64,000 nucleotides of DNA, taken from Dendrophyllia cribrosa (taxonomy: Eukaryota; Cnidaria; Anthozoa; Scleractinia; Dendrophylliidae). The notes beneath the pieces were generated by a model that saw only the letters and a program-made list of their open reading frames with translations, was not told the DNA's origin and did not search any database. Positions 1 to 12,200 of this stretch are shown here, in pieces. The DNA lies in assembly GCA_024195265.1 (NCBI GenBank), contig JAJLRJ010000001.1, positions 59,190,789 to 59,254,788 on the forward strand, written 5' to 3'. Numbering within the stretch: the first letter of the stretch is position 1; every line of letters begins with the position of its first letter. The position numbers were made by a program, and so were the translations under genes.

Positions 1-1625
1 ATGGGATTTTTGTTCCAGCAAGTTTTGTGTTTTATATAACTTTGCATTTCAGTCAGTGATGGCGGTTTCCAGTGTCAGCTACTGAATGTAGTTTTACTTT
101 TTAGACACAATTTCATGTTTCTCTAGAAAAGCACTTAAAACATTTGGGAATCAAATACTGCAATGGGTTAAAGACACCACAAGTTCAAGCTGTGTACAGC
201 TTCTTGTTTAATTATACCAAGTTTCATTGTCACAGCTTTCATACTATTGATATTACATGGGAGCTAGACAGAGGGAATCCCCTAATGCACAGTCCAATGA
301 AAGGGCTCTAAGAGCCATGCATCTCATGAATACGAAACAGCGTAAGGATAATTTTGTTGTTCTTGATGTTTTGTAATTTAGCAGCGTCACTGTGATAATT
401 AACACATCTTAGGATGACACAAATATCCATTGTGTGAAACGAGACAGCTGGATGAGCCGAGTAAGCAAGCAATATATGACAGCAATACAGTGACATTTCC
501 CCTAAATGCTCCAAATCCATTTGAAATCCACAAATTGGTTATAATTTTCCATTTAATACTAAGTTGGAAGTCCAAGAATTGAAGAACAAACAGATTTTAA
601 AATATTTTAAACATTTTTGCATGACATAAATATGCACCAAATCATACAAACTCACATGTAACATAAGTTATATAACATCCACTCACATGTACACTCTGCT
701 ATATTAAACTCACGTGCCTTACATTCATTTGTGTCTCTTTAGAAATCTAATTATTTCTACCAGCTGCTTCTAAAAATATTGTAGAAAGAACTCTGAGTTA
801 TAACACATGCTGCAAGATTGGGCATTATTAAATAAATAAATTGAAGAACAGATTATGGGCATTTGTCAGCCATTTTATAACTTTTCCTTCCCAAGGGTGG
901 GGCATTTACCAAAACAGGTCAGCCTGGGGGTGGGGCATTGTCAAAACAACCTTATCTTTCAGATTTTAAAAGTTGACTCATACAATCCTTAGTTTTTTAT
1001 TTTAAATTTCCTGATTGCCCTCAAAAATACAAAAACTGAGTTGATAAACATTGTTTGGGTCCCACACTTTTCAAGAGAACCGGAGCAACAAGCAACAGAG
1101 TGAACGCAGTCATATTGGAATTGACGGAGCCATTGGGGGGGGGGAATGAGCGGGCTTGGAATTGACAGAGCCATTACCTTTATCCGACTTGTTCCTTCTT
1201 TGAAATGTAAACCACAACATGTACATGTGACTGTAGTTTTTGAAAGTCTGATTACCTTAGGAGAACAAAATAAACAAAACTTCAAAATAGCAATACAACT
1301 GTATGACAGATCTTGTAGTTGATAACAAATTTAATTCTAGAGCATGATGCAAGATGCAGACCCTCAGGTTTTTGTTTTACTTCCACCTCTAATTTCCACT
1401 GTCAAAGATCTACTGTACATCTTCGTGCTTGAAATACAGTGAAACAGGTGAAACGAAAGGCAACGAAACATCTTTCTAGCTACACGTCATATTTAAAACC
1501 TCTTATAAGTTCAAATGTGGACAAAACATGTCAAGAGCAAGCTTAAAACCTTACCGTATAGCATATGTATTAACTTTGAAAATTACCGCGAAAGCTACAC
1601 TGTACATGTACTATCAAGCTGATAT
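1..1625. other. Left edge, no gene recognised
   Basis: AT-rich sequence without a recognisable coding region. The longest open stretch (989-1285, minus) matches no family I know and has no clear splice sites. Small GGGGTGGGGCATT-like repeats lie near 895-945 and a short G run at 1135-1144. Confidence 0.5.
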
Positions 1626-2498
1626 CAGGGTGTAACATGTCAATAATTTCAATAGTCTATAAAAATCGATCGTTGTAGATTGAATTCAATACTAATCAAT
1701 CGACAAATATCGGAATTTGATAAAAGCCAATCACACGATTTCTTGTGATTATCGATTTTTTTTTACAGTTCGATTTTGATCGATTTCGATCAACAAGTAT
1801 CGAAATATAAAAAATGAAGTTGGCAAACGCGGATAAACAAAGCAGGATCGGCTATGTCAAGACTTTATTTTACCGATTTTACACTGTAATTGGAAGCTCA
1901 AATAAACACAAGCTGAAATCAGAAACTACTCTTTTCTTCCAGTAAAAGTGATTCATTTTCATGTCATGTATCATTTTATGTCTTATCAGTGATTTATGCA
2001 TCTCATTTTTATGCTATTTCTTGATGGCCGCCTTCTGTCATGCTGTCTCACGCTGCTTCTGTCCTGTTCTCATTAAACCTGATTAAACTCCAGCGCTTAT
2101 CAATTTTAACAGAATTAAACGGCTTTTTGGGGTCCATCAAGCACTGAACGAACCACTGTTTATCTTGGTTTATCATTTCTCAAGGTAATTATTCGATTCT
2201 ACAGTACATTGAATAACAAACCACTTGGTTGCTCAGTTTTTTTTATGTAAGTTTATTGCCGTAAAGATTTACTTCAGAGCGGTTTATACTTCAACCTGAA
2301 AAGTCGTTCGAGCTATTAAGTCTTATTAGTTTGGTTAATTTCGTAGCCATGAAAATCTTGTGATTATCGACTTTTATCGACAAATTAAACCTGTCGATTG
2401 ACAATTATCGACAATTATCGAGTACTATCGACTTAAACTGTATCGACTACGTTTTCGATGATCGATTTTGATCGACATGTTACGCCCCTTACGCCCTG
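1626..2498. mobile_element. Foldback element rich in ATCGA repeats
   Basis: Both ends carry inverted copies of a CAGGG(T/C)GTAA...ACATGTC terminus (left 1626-1642, right about 2474-2498). Both arms are filled with TATCGA/ATCGAT words. TGATAT occurs just outside both ends, although offset by two bases. The CAGGG terminus suggests a hAT-like non-autonomous element. It has no coding capacity. Confidence 0.6.
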
Positions 2499-2928
2499 TG
2501 ATATTAATTTTTTTTAGCGCTCAGAGTCGCAGACTTTTGCCAATCTGTTTGTAAACAAAATCGCTTTAATAATAATTGTAAACTAGTCAGACGTGCACAA
2601 TATCAAATAGAAACTAATAATCAATCGCCCCAAACAGTCTAAAATAACCCTGAACCCTGCCTAGTTGGACATTAGGTTGAAAGTTAAACTTACGTCTTAC
2701 TACATGTACAGTAATTTAAAACTCAAGTCACCTACCTCAGTTGTCCTTTATCAATCCTCGCGACCGGCGCGAACTAAAGCTGACTTGTTTGCGCTATATC
2801 GTAAGTTAGCCACGAAAAGAACAGTTTGCAAAGCAATTTCGCCAGCCTTTTTTCACTAAACAGGACTCTGAATCGACGAAATAAAATAAATTTTCTGTGC
2901 TGACGCTACGAGCTGGAAAAATATACCA
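2499..2928. other. Spacer before the large element
   Basis: No gene and no repeat structure recognised. It ends at the left terminal inverted repeat of the 20-kb unit. Confidence 0.4.
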
Positions 2929-2982
2929 GGCACGATTTACGGACAGGTTTTCAGTGTAAGCTTTCGTGTAAGCCGCTTACAA
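2929..2982 (+). repeat. Left terminal inverted repeat, 54 bp
   Basis: Begins GGCACGATTTACGG and ends GCCGCTTACAA. It is identical, in reverse complement, to 22984-23037. The bases just inside (GCTTACC) resemble the unit of the minisatellite that follows. Confidence 0.75.
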
Positions 2983-3250
2983 GCTTACCACCTTTCAAGG
3001 TTATAATGTAATATATGGCACTTTCACCTTCCTTTTTAACGTAAGGAAAGTCGTTGCCATGGCAACCACTCTTTGTTTCCTTTAATGTTAACTGTCCCTA
3101 CTCCCCCACCCCCCACCCTACCTTCCCCCCACCCCGCCCACCTCTCCTCTACTCTTCATTATTCTCCTTGGTTGGGGTGCCAGGAGAGGTTTTCGGTGAA
3201 AGGTTGTAGAAAACGAACAGCAGTAATGGGTTGACAATTGCTTTGATTGA
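2983..3250. other. Subterminal spacer
   Basis: Non-coding. It contains C-rich patches (about 3101-3145) between the left inverted repeat and the minisatellite. Confidence 0.4.
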
Positions 3251-4974
3251 TAACGCCTAACAGAGTTACAGGCTTACACACTTACAGGCTTACAAGCTCA
3301 CAAGCTTGTAATTACAGGCTTACAAGGTTACAGGCTTACAGGCTTACAGGCTTACAAGGTTACAAGGTTACAAGGTTACAGGCTTACAGGCTTACAAGGT
3401 TACAAGGTTACAAGGTTACAGGCTTACAGGCTTACAAGGTTACAGGCTTACGGGCTTACAGGCTTGCAGGCTTACAAGGTTACAGGCTTACGGGCTTACA
3501 GGCTTACAGGCTTACAGGCTTACAGGCTTACAAGGTTACAGGCTTACAAGGTTACAGGCTTACAGGCTTACAGGCTTACAAGGTTACAAGGTTACAAGGT
3601 TACAGGCTTACAGGCTTACAAGGTTACAGGCTTACGGGCTTACAGGCTTGCAGGCTTACAAGGTTACAGGCTTACGGGCTTACAGGCTTACAGGCTTACA
3701 AGGTTACAGGCTTACAGGCTTACAGGCTTACAGGCTTACAGGCTTACAGGCTTACAAGGTTACAGGCTTACAGGCTTACAGGCTTACAGGCTTACAAGGT
3801 TACAGGCTTACAAGGTTACAGGCTTACAGGCTTACAGGCTTACAAGGTTACAGGCTTACAGGCTTACAGGCTTACAGGCTTACAAGGTTACAAGGTTACG
3901 GCTTACAGGCTTACAAGGTTACAGGCTTACGGGCTTACAGGCTTACAAGGTTACAGGCTTACAGGCTTACAGGCTTACGGGCTTACAGGCTTACAGGCTT
4001 ACGGGCTTACAGACTTACAAGCTTACGGGCTTACGGGCTTACAGGCTTACAAGCTTACTGGCTTACAGGCTTACGGGCTTACAGGCTGACAGGCTTACGG
4101 ACTTACAGGCTTACAAGCTTACGGGCTTACAGGCTTACAGGCTTACGGGCTTACAGACTTACAAGCTTACGGGCTTACGGGCTTACAGGCTTACGGGCTT
4201 ACGGGCTTACGGGCTTACAGGCTTACAGGCTTACAAGGTTACAGGCTTACAGGCTTACAGGCTTACAAGGTTACAGGCTTACAGGCTTACAAGGTTACAG
4301 GCTTACAGGCTTACAAGGTTACAGGCTTACGGGCTTACAGGCTTACAGGCTTACAAGCTTACAAGGTTACAGGCTTACAAGGTTACAGGCTTACAGGCTT
4401 ACAGGCTTACAAGGTTACAAGGTTACAGGCTTACAGGCTTACAAGGTTACAGGCTTACGGGCTTACAGGCTTGCAGGCTTACAAGGTTACAGGCTTACGG
4501 GCTTACAGGCTTACAGGCTTACAAGGTTACAGGCTTACAGGCTTACAGGCTTACAGGCTTACAAGGTTACAGGCTTACAGGCTTACAGGCTTACAGGGTT
4601 ACAAGGTTACAGGCTTACAGGCTTACAAGGTTACAGGCTTACGGGCTTACAGGCTTACAGGCTTACAGGCTTACAAGGTTACAGGCTTACAAGGTTACAG
4701 GCTTACAGGCTTACAGGCTTACAAGGTTACAGGCTTACAGGCTTACAGGCTTACAGGCTTACAGGCTTACAAGGTTACAAGGTTACGGCTTACAGGCTTA
4801 CAAGGTTACAGGCTTACGGGCTTACAGGCTTACAAGGTTACAGGCTTACAGGCTTACAGGCTTACAGGCTTACAGGCTTACAGGCTTACAGGCTTACAGG
4901 CTTACAGGCTTACAAGGTTACAGGTGAACAGGCCTACAGGCTTAAAAGGTTACAGGCATACAGCGTTACAACCT
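3251..4974. repeat. Minisatellite, 8-bp unit (ACAGGCTT / ACAAGGTT)
   Basis: About 1.7 kb of tandem 8-bp units, mostly ACAGGCTT, ACAAGGTT and ACGGGCTT in mixed order, fraying at both edges. The unit has no stop codon in any plus-strand phase, so all three plus frames stay open for hundreds of codons and read a period-8 peptide of the type YRLTGLQA. These open frames are a by-product of the repeat and not genes. The unit resembles CGCTTACAAGCTTACC at the inner edge of the left terminal repeat. Confidence 0.95.
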
Positions 4975-5100
4975 GGGAACTTATCTCAGCAAGTATCAAG
5001 TACAATACTTATCTCCGGGCACCATGGTACCTGGAAAATAGGCAGACCTCGCAAAATATCAACAAGATTGTTTTCTTACTAATGGTTTGTTATGCCTTAA

Positions 5101-5557
5101 GTAATGATCCGCATAAGATGGATAGTGCTCAACGGCAATGCACGATGGAATGTAAACTTTTTGTCATTGTTCCTGACTAGTGATCTCATTGACTTAGACT
5201 AAAAAACCGCTAGAAAGTTAAGGTTCAAGGTGCATTAAGTCTAATTTTTTAAAGGTTTCAAGTAATTTGAGAGCCAATCGCACAACATGCAAGTTTTAAA
5301 AGATATTGTATTTGAGGAACTTTCATCAAAGAAGCAAAATTATTAGCTATTGTCTTCTGCTATTCTGACTGGTTAAGCACGAACATTTCCTACAATTTAT
5401 TTGACGCAAATGAATTTTACTTTATTTTTATAAAGAAATATAATTATGAACTATCAGATCCACCTCTATTCTTGAAACCAAAGATATTCTATGTGGGAAA
5501 GAGCCAATGCCGCAGAACAGTGAAGTTTACTATAGTTCTTATCGTATGGAGCATTAC
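5101..5557. mobile_element. TTAA-flanked MITE, copy 1
   Basis: Termini GTAATGATCC and GGAGCATTAC are inverted and flanked by TTAA on both sides (5097-5100, 5558-5561). A close second copy lies at 33953-34406. TTAA targets are characteristic of piggyBac-type transposases. No coding capacity. Confidence 0.8.
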
Positions 5558-5717
5558 TTAATATTTTGGACAGAGTAAATTCTCAGGGCCGATTATTTAA
5601 ACGAATTTTAAATATTTTAAACCCGGGTTAAGAAAAGTCATAGTCCAAACCAACGCTTTGCCAAAGATTTCGGTTATATAAACAAATTTTACCTTAGACC
5701 TTGTTTTTTCGTTTATA

Positions 5718-5806
5718 GGGCGTCTAATCTCGTACCCAGATCTCACTCGTACTTGGACCGTACTGAAACGCCTGACCGTGGGAGATCTGGGTACGAGATT
5801 AGAGGG
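5718..5806. mobile_element. Short palindromic element
   Basis: Inverted arms CTAATCTCGTACCCAGATCT (about 5724-5743) and its complement (about 5785-5804) surround roughly 40 bp. Words of the same type (CTCGTACCCAG) recur inside the element at 24039-24662. Probably a small MITE. Confidence 0.6.
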
Positions 5807-6244
5807 CATCTTGCCGCCGACTAGAAAACAATTGCTGGTTAAACTTAGTTATAGGTAGGTTTAGCCCACGTTCAAGTCTCATTTTGCGTAGATATGAATG
5901 AAATAAGTCGATACAGACAGTTGCGCGAAAGGGGCAAGCGACAGTCCATGAACGTAAAATCATGTGAGAGACAGCCCAAATCCAAGATCTAGCCACAATT
6001 CCCGAATTTTTTTATAACAGTGCTTTAGTGTGACGAGGGTGGTGTCCACTTAGTACAGTTGTTTACTGTACCTGCTTTCATCTTTAGGGTGACGACAAGA
6101 TAAGAAAAAAAGAACAAGAACTTTAATTTTAACTTGATACTCTTTATTGACACACCGTATTTTACCGCATACAGTTTTAAAAGCTGTTCATCCATCGAGT
6201 AAAGTGTGTTTAATAAAGCTTGACTCGACCAATAGACATCCCAT

Positions 6245-9200
6245 TTACTCAACTTGACCTCGGCAATATGGGCAGTGGTATGATTTGTCTAGTTTGGCTT
6301 CGCATCTACAGTGCACCCATTGGCCGCACTGTTTCACGGTGCACAGCTGCCAGTCACCTTCCTGTGAATTCTTACAGAGGGGACACTTGTTTTTGTCCTT
6401 CCTGGAGAGCGCTAAAGCCTTTGTCCTCTCTTGGTTTTCAAACTCAGCAGGAGTGAATTTCACCACCAGCATTTCAGAAGCAGCTATAGGAAAGTTAACA
6501 GACAATTATTCGTTTCATTAGTGTCACAGTGACAGTGGTCTATAGCAAAATCTCTGCTATTGATTCACTACAGCTTGCGAACACAGACGTAGTTCAAGTA
6601 GACAAGCGACAGCCGGTTATATGTGCCTTATCTACTACGTACCTATTTAACAATTAAACTACTTATCCACCCACCCACGTAGCCATTTATTTATAAATGA
6701 AGAAAATGTAATACAAAATATTCAACAAAGAAAATAAAATAATTTAAAATCTCTCAACCTCTTAATCGATCGAGTTTTAGCTGTTTCGTGGAAAGGTAAA
6801 GTGCTTCGTAGTTTTGACAAATTGAAGCCACTTTGTAAAATAAATCTATCTCACCAATATATTCGCCATACCTTGAACGGCAGCTGTATCCGCAGCTCTT
6901 TTGGTGAAACTTTGTTCTGTAACAACTGAGATAACGAAAACAAATATTTAAGGGTTATCAGACTAAAATTATGATAAATAATTTCCACGTTTTCGCGCGT
7001 TTTCTTTGTGTTACACATTGCGCATAATAATGCAGTAGTTTGGTATTTGTTCAGCCAAATAATTTCTTAATTTTTATTTATTTTTGTTAAAGGAAAATAC
7101 TGAAAAATAAAACCAGTATAATCACCGCCCAAATGTATTTTGGATACTTCAGTAAACAGTTGTGATTAGTGAGAAACATCTACTTCACCTTTTGCCATTT
7201 CCAATTCCTCTTTCAGTGAGAAAATCTCTCTTTCCTTTGCTTTTACCAATTCTTGGAACTTCTCCCTTTCTTCCTTCTCTTTTGACGCCCTTGTCTTCAG
7301 CTCTCTGTTTTCTGACTCCAGCCTTTCCATCTCTGCTTCATAATCTTTCCTTACCCCCTCCAAGGTTTTCTCTAACTGTTGTTTTTCCCTTCTCAAGCCT
7401 TCCAAATCTGTAGAAAATAAGCGACCCGTATACGGCTATTAATAGCCAGGCCCCGGTTGTTCAAAAGGTGGATAGCGCTATCCACCGGATAAATCACTAT
7501 CCAGTAGATAAGTCTTAACTAAATCGTTTGTGTTATCCGCTGGATAATGATTTATCCGGTGGATAGCGCTATCCACCTTTTGAACAACCAGCGCCAGGTG
7601 GTTATGTACCGTGCTGAATACTCATTCATGTAAGGCAATCTGCGCATGTACCTTGCGCGTCAGTTAGTTAAAAGCACGGGAAGCAAAACGCTGTGATCCA
7701 CGGAATAATATAAAAGATTTATGCTGTAATTCTTTTCAGGTTACACTACAATGATTTCAAAGACATATCTGAATCAGATTTACCAGCAGTGGCCTCAGAA
7801 GGAAGATACGTTTCTTAAGATACTGTAACTTCTGTCTCCATAACATCCGTGTCTTCTTGGTTATATCCTGTTGCTGAAATAAAGGGAAAAAAAAGGGAAA
7901 GTGAAAAATATAAAAATACAGCAGTAGGTTATTTTCATGACTTTGTTTGCGGTAGGGTGAAGGACTATCATGCCATTTGAGGAAACGGTGTGGGGACACT
8001 GGTGTATAAAGTCCAAATGCTACTCCTGGCACGCAATCTTTGGTGAAACTCCACTATTATCATACGATATCGAAAATTGTTTGAAATAACACGTAGGAAA
8101 TGGTGATCACTTTCGCACGCTTTCCCTATGTTACACAGATTTCAGAATTACCCAACCGTGTATCTGTCTCTTTACCTCTATCCAGGTGCTCCAATGTAGA
8201 TGGTTTAAATAGAGATCTCTTGACCATGACGCAACTCTTTAAACGCTTTGCATTGGATTGTGGAGACATGAATCGTTGTTCAGTTTTCCTTACACCTAAT
8301 TTGAAATAAAATTAGGTGAGATTAACTGAATGTAATAAACTTGAACTAAATTGGAAAGGTATTAGGTTTTAGGCGAGGCGCGGATCAAGGAAAAAACGGG
8401 ACTGTCTTTCGATAGGGTGCTAGCTTCTATTCGGAGTCCGGGGCTTATACTAACTCCTGAAAGTGCCCCTTCTTGTTATTGTCGAAATAGCTTTTTTTCT
8501 GAAAGCTGAAACCGGTCAGGAAACGCATAAGGTTTCCTGAGGACTCAATTCACAGTCTAACATTGTTTCCATAAAATTTCTTTTGACTGTCAGTGTTTCA
8601 AAGTTTTCCAAAGAAACTTACCCAGTCCATACGCCTGTACCGAGGTCCGTAAATCGTTTGGTTTGATTGGCGTTATGTCTTCTTCTAAGCATCTCTCCTG
8701 GAATTGTTCCGCTCTAATGGCGATCACCGCCTCCTGACTGCCATCTGCGGATAATCTTGATGTCGTGCAATCCGTTTTTAAAAACTGAAGGTTCTGCAAG
8801 GTGTATTTTATTGACATAGTTTCAGAAATATTGTTGCGAATAACTAAACACGTGCCGTGATATTGAACTTGTAGATGAATTTGCTGCTTAATTACTAGTT
8901 ATAGCTTTATTCATGACGACCTCGCCCCCTTTTGTCCATACTCTCTCGATGGCTTACATATCCAACTAAGAAATTCATAAGAACAGAAAATCGGCACCAG
9001 TTAAAACTTTTTTTTTCTAGAATTAACCTTCGCAAACTTAAATAATCAATAAGCAATGCAAGTTGTTGGAATTCTAGTACCTTGACCCAAACATTGTAAC
9101 CAACTGAAAAGATAGCTGGACAGCGACCGCAATCAATGAAGTCAGTTGGCACAAAAAGACTCCCCTGCGGCGCCCCAGCAATGTAAGTGCGACTTTTGAT

Positions 9201-12200
9201 GTTAGTTCGTCATTTTTCTCGAGTTTTATAAATTTTTGTTTATTTCCTTAATATTGGTATATTGTAATTGAATAAGTGTGAATAAAATGAACTTGAACTT
9301 GAACTAGAGAAACTTATCTGACTCCTGATTTACCGGGTTGGCTTCCACTGAAATAAGAACGTGCATTATTAACATGTAAGGTAGTCTCCGGTATACATTT
9401 TATGGTATAAGTTGGGAGAAATGGTTTAAACATTGCCATAATTTGTTTTTGGTGATCGTTTCCCGCCTTCTCGTGACTTTAATGTTACATCGGGTAGGAT
9501 ATTGAAAGGCCGACGAAAGATCGGCTACTCAGTTCGCTGGGATTGAAACGGTGAATATATATATATATGAGTTAAAAAGCAGTCGATACCTGTTGTTTAG
9601 GTGCTTTCTTCGCAATAGACTCAAGTTTTGATCCCAGGCGAGTCATAAAATCTTCTTTTCCCTGAGAGGGCGGCTGGCCAGACGGTGTGGCTACTCCGGA
9701 CTTCGTATGAATAGCGGGTTTTTGAAATCTCATAACATGGGGCACAATAACGTTCATAAAGAAATGAATGATCTCCTCCTCTGAAACGGCTGTTGTTAGC
9801 TCCTGCATCTGTCAAACAAAACCAAACGTCGCAAACTGATAAGATTCCTGAACCTCCTCATATTTTCGTCTGGTTACCTAAACCTCTTCCTAGACCCAAT
9901 TGCAGTACGTTGGCAAGAATAGAAAGGAAGAGTAAAGTGTTTTGCAATAGTCAATAATGCAACCTGAGTATTTGGGCTTGATTTAGCGTAAAAAAGAACT
10001 AAAGACTGAGGCAAGTTTTCAAATTCCCCTTCGACTAACTATAGACGTTACCTTTAAAGCTGCCATGAGAGCACTGGCCCACATTTTTGCGAAACGTGTG
10101 CCCTTTCCTTCTTCCCCCAATCCTTGCACAACAATTGCTAGGCAGTCGTGAAACTGCTTACGACCCTCGTTAGACGTCAGCCACTTCCCTACCGAGATAA
10201 CTTGTCCTACCACAGCGGAAACTTTCAAGAGTAAGTTATCAAATATTTGCTGCCATAGGACTGATTGCTCTTCTGTGATTACTCGCTGGACACTTGAAAA
10301 GGGAATGAAAATTATTCGGGACAGCAACCTGCAAGAAAACACTAAAAGTTGGGCAAGAGAAATTATTTGACAAGGTTTCCGACAACAATATTCAGAGGAG
10401 TGCCATCTTTATAAGGACCTATGCCATTGAAGTGACAAGGACGGAATGCATGATATGAAGATTTCCACACCCAACCTGAACTTTTCTGACGTCTCATGTA
10501 GGAAGATTTACGGAACATTCATGGTGCTTATTTCTTAATTCGCTTCATTTTTCCGTCAGAGTCAATGGAATTGTTTTTGAAACTCTTGTTAGAAAAGTTG
10601 TCAATCATTGCGCATGATATGATCAAGCAGCGTACTAAAAAATAAATCGTTTGATCTGTTATGTGGTTGAATCGTAGTAGTATAATGCCCCGAACACCCG
10701 GTTCCGCACAGCGATTCTCGAGTGTTGATGTATCTTACGTATGGCATGAATAAAAATACACTTAGCTTAATAGATACAGCAGCCAGAGACAACCTTATCT
10801 TTGACCCATGGTTCATAAGAACTAAAGCGCAATATAAACTAAATATTCTCTATTAAGTACCTCTCTCTATCTGGCTTGGACAGCCAGTCCAGGACATGGT
10901 TATTAATGGAGAAGAGGGGGCAGCACTTGGGGCTCCAGTCGGCTCGGCAGTTGATATTACTGCCATCGTTGAAAAATTTCTTTGCCGCTTCCCCTACATC
11001 CTGCGGCCTAGTAGGGTCATCGATTACAAATCCCATCGTCGTCTGACTTGCGACTTTTCCAGTAACCTATAAGACACAAAATTAAGTAATAATCCGACAG
11101 AGTCTTGAGCCATGATGAGTCTATTATTTCACTGATAAAATTTGAACTGAAGTAACTAGCGGAACGAGGGGAAAAACGTAAAGTAATGTGAGCGTTATAA
11201 TATTATTTTATACTTCACAGAATATAGACAGGGCATACAAAGTAAGTGGGTGTTTCTTGGTTATGCGGAAAATATTGTTAGTTACCTATTGTGTTGTGGT
11301 GTAGTTATTGTTCAGTGTCCTTTTAATCTTCTGTATTAAGTCATTTGGTGATCGCACCATCCGCAACACCAAGAAAATACGAAGTAAGTTCATATAAAAA
11401 ACTGTTTTAATGCTAATTAATTTTGTCGCACCTTCTCAGACACAGACGCGAAGAAATTCTTCCTCCAGCCTCCAGTGGCTGCTAAGGCCAGTTTACACGC
11501 TGTAGACTTTCCACTGTCTGGCTCTCCTAAGGCAGCAGGCAACGGGCATGATCCAGCTAATATCTGCCACTGGTAAGACAAGGAAATTAGGTTAGGAGGC
11601 TCGTTCCGTGCGGCAACTTTTGTAATGCTAGGATAACGTTAAATAAGAAGCTCTTTTTTGTCAGACGGTGTACTTGAAGCACGAATGACATAAGCGAATA
11701 TTTACGATGAGAGGTTCTATGGTTTAAGACTTGTTTCTCAAGAAACGACCCTCGTAAGGTCTAATGTACGTAAGAACTTGACGAATGTTCCCGTGTCAAC
11801 CGGCGGAATGTAAAGGGAAATCAGTCCTAGACCGCAAGAACGAAATTTACTCTAGCTGCCAGGAAAGCGTATAAAATCAACTTTTACCAATGGTCAAGGA
11901 CACGTTTCCCATAAAAAGAAGTAAACCGATCCTTGCTGTGTGCATGCCTCTGCGTTCTTCGTTTGTCCTATAGTTTAACTAGCCCATGCTTAACATGAAG
12001 AGACTGATGATAGCCTCTCAAGTTATTCTCCGTTATAGCCTTGAATTCATGGAAAGTGCTACTGATATGGTTTATTGTTATCACTCACCTTGTCATAATG
12101 AACAGTAATCAAGCTCATCGCAACAGTATAAAATGAAGACAGAAAGTTGCCATTTTCCTCAGTTTTATCAGGAACTGTTAAACTTTCTCGAGTAATTCCG

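Noticed and set aside
3247..5180. Overlapping long open frames of 203 to 510 codons in the plus strand
   Set aside because: All are translations of the 8-bp minisatellite, which lacks stop codons in every plus-strand phase. The unique tails have no recognisable domain.
5097..5561. Apparent duplication of the lectin unit 3 flank far from the array
   Set aside because: The shared segment ends exactly at TTAA on both sides in both places, and unit 5 shows the empty site. It is a transposon copy and not a lectin fragment.
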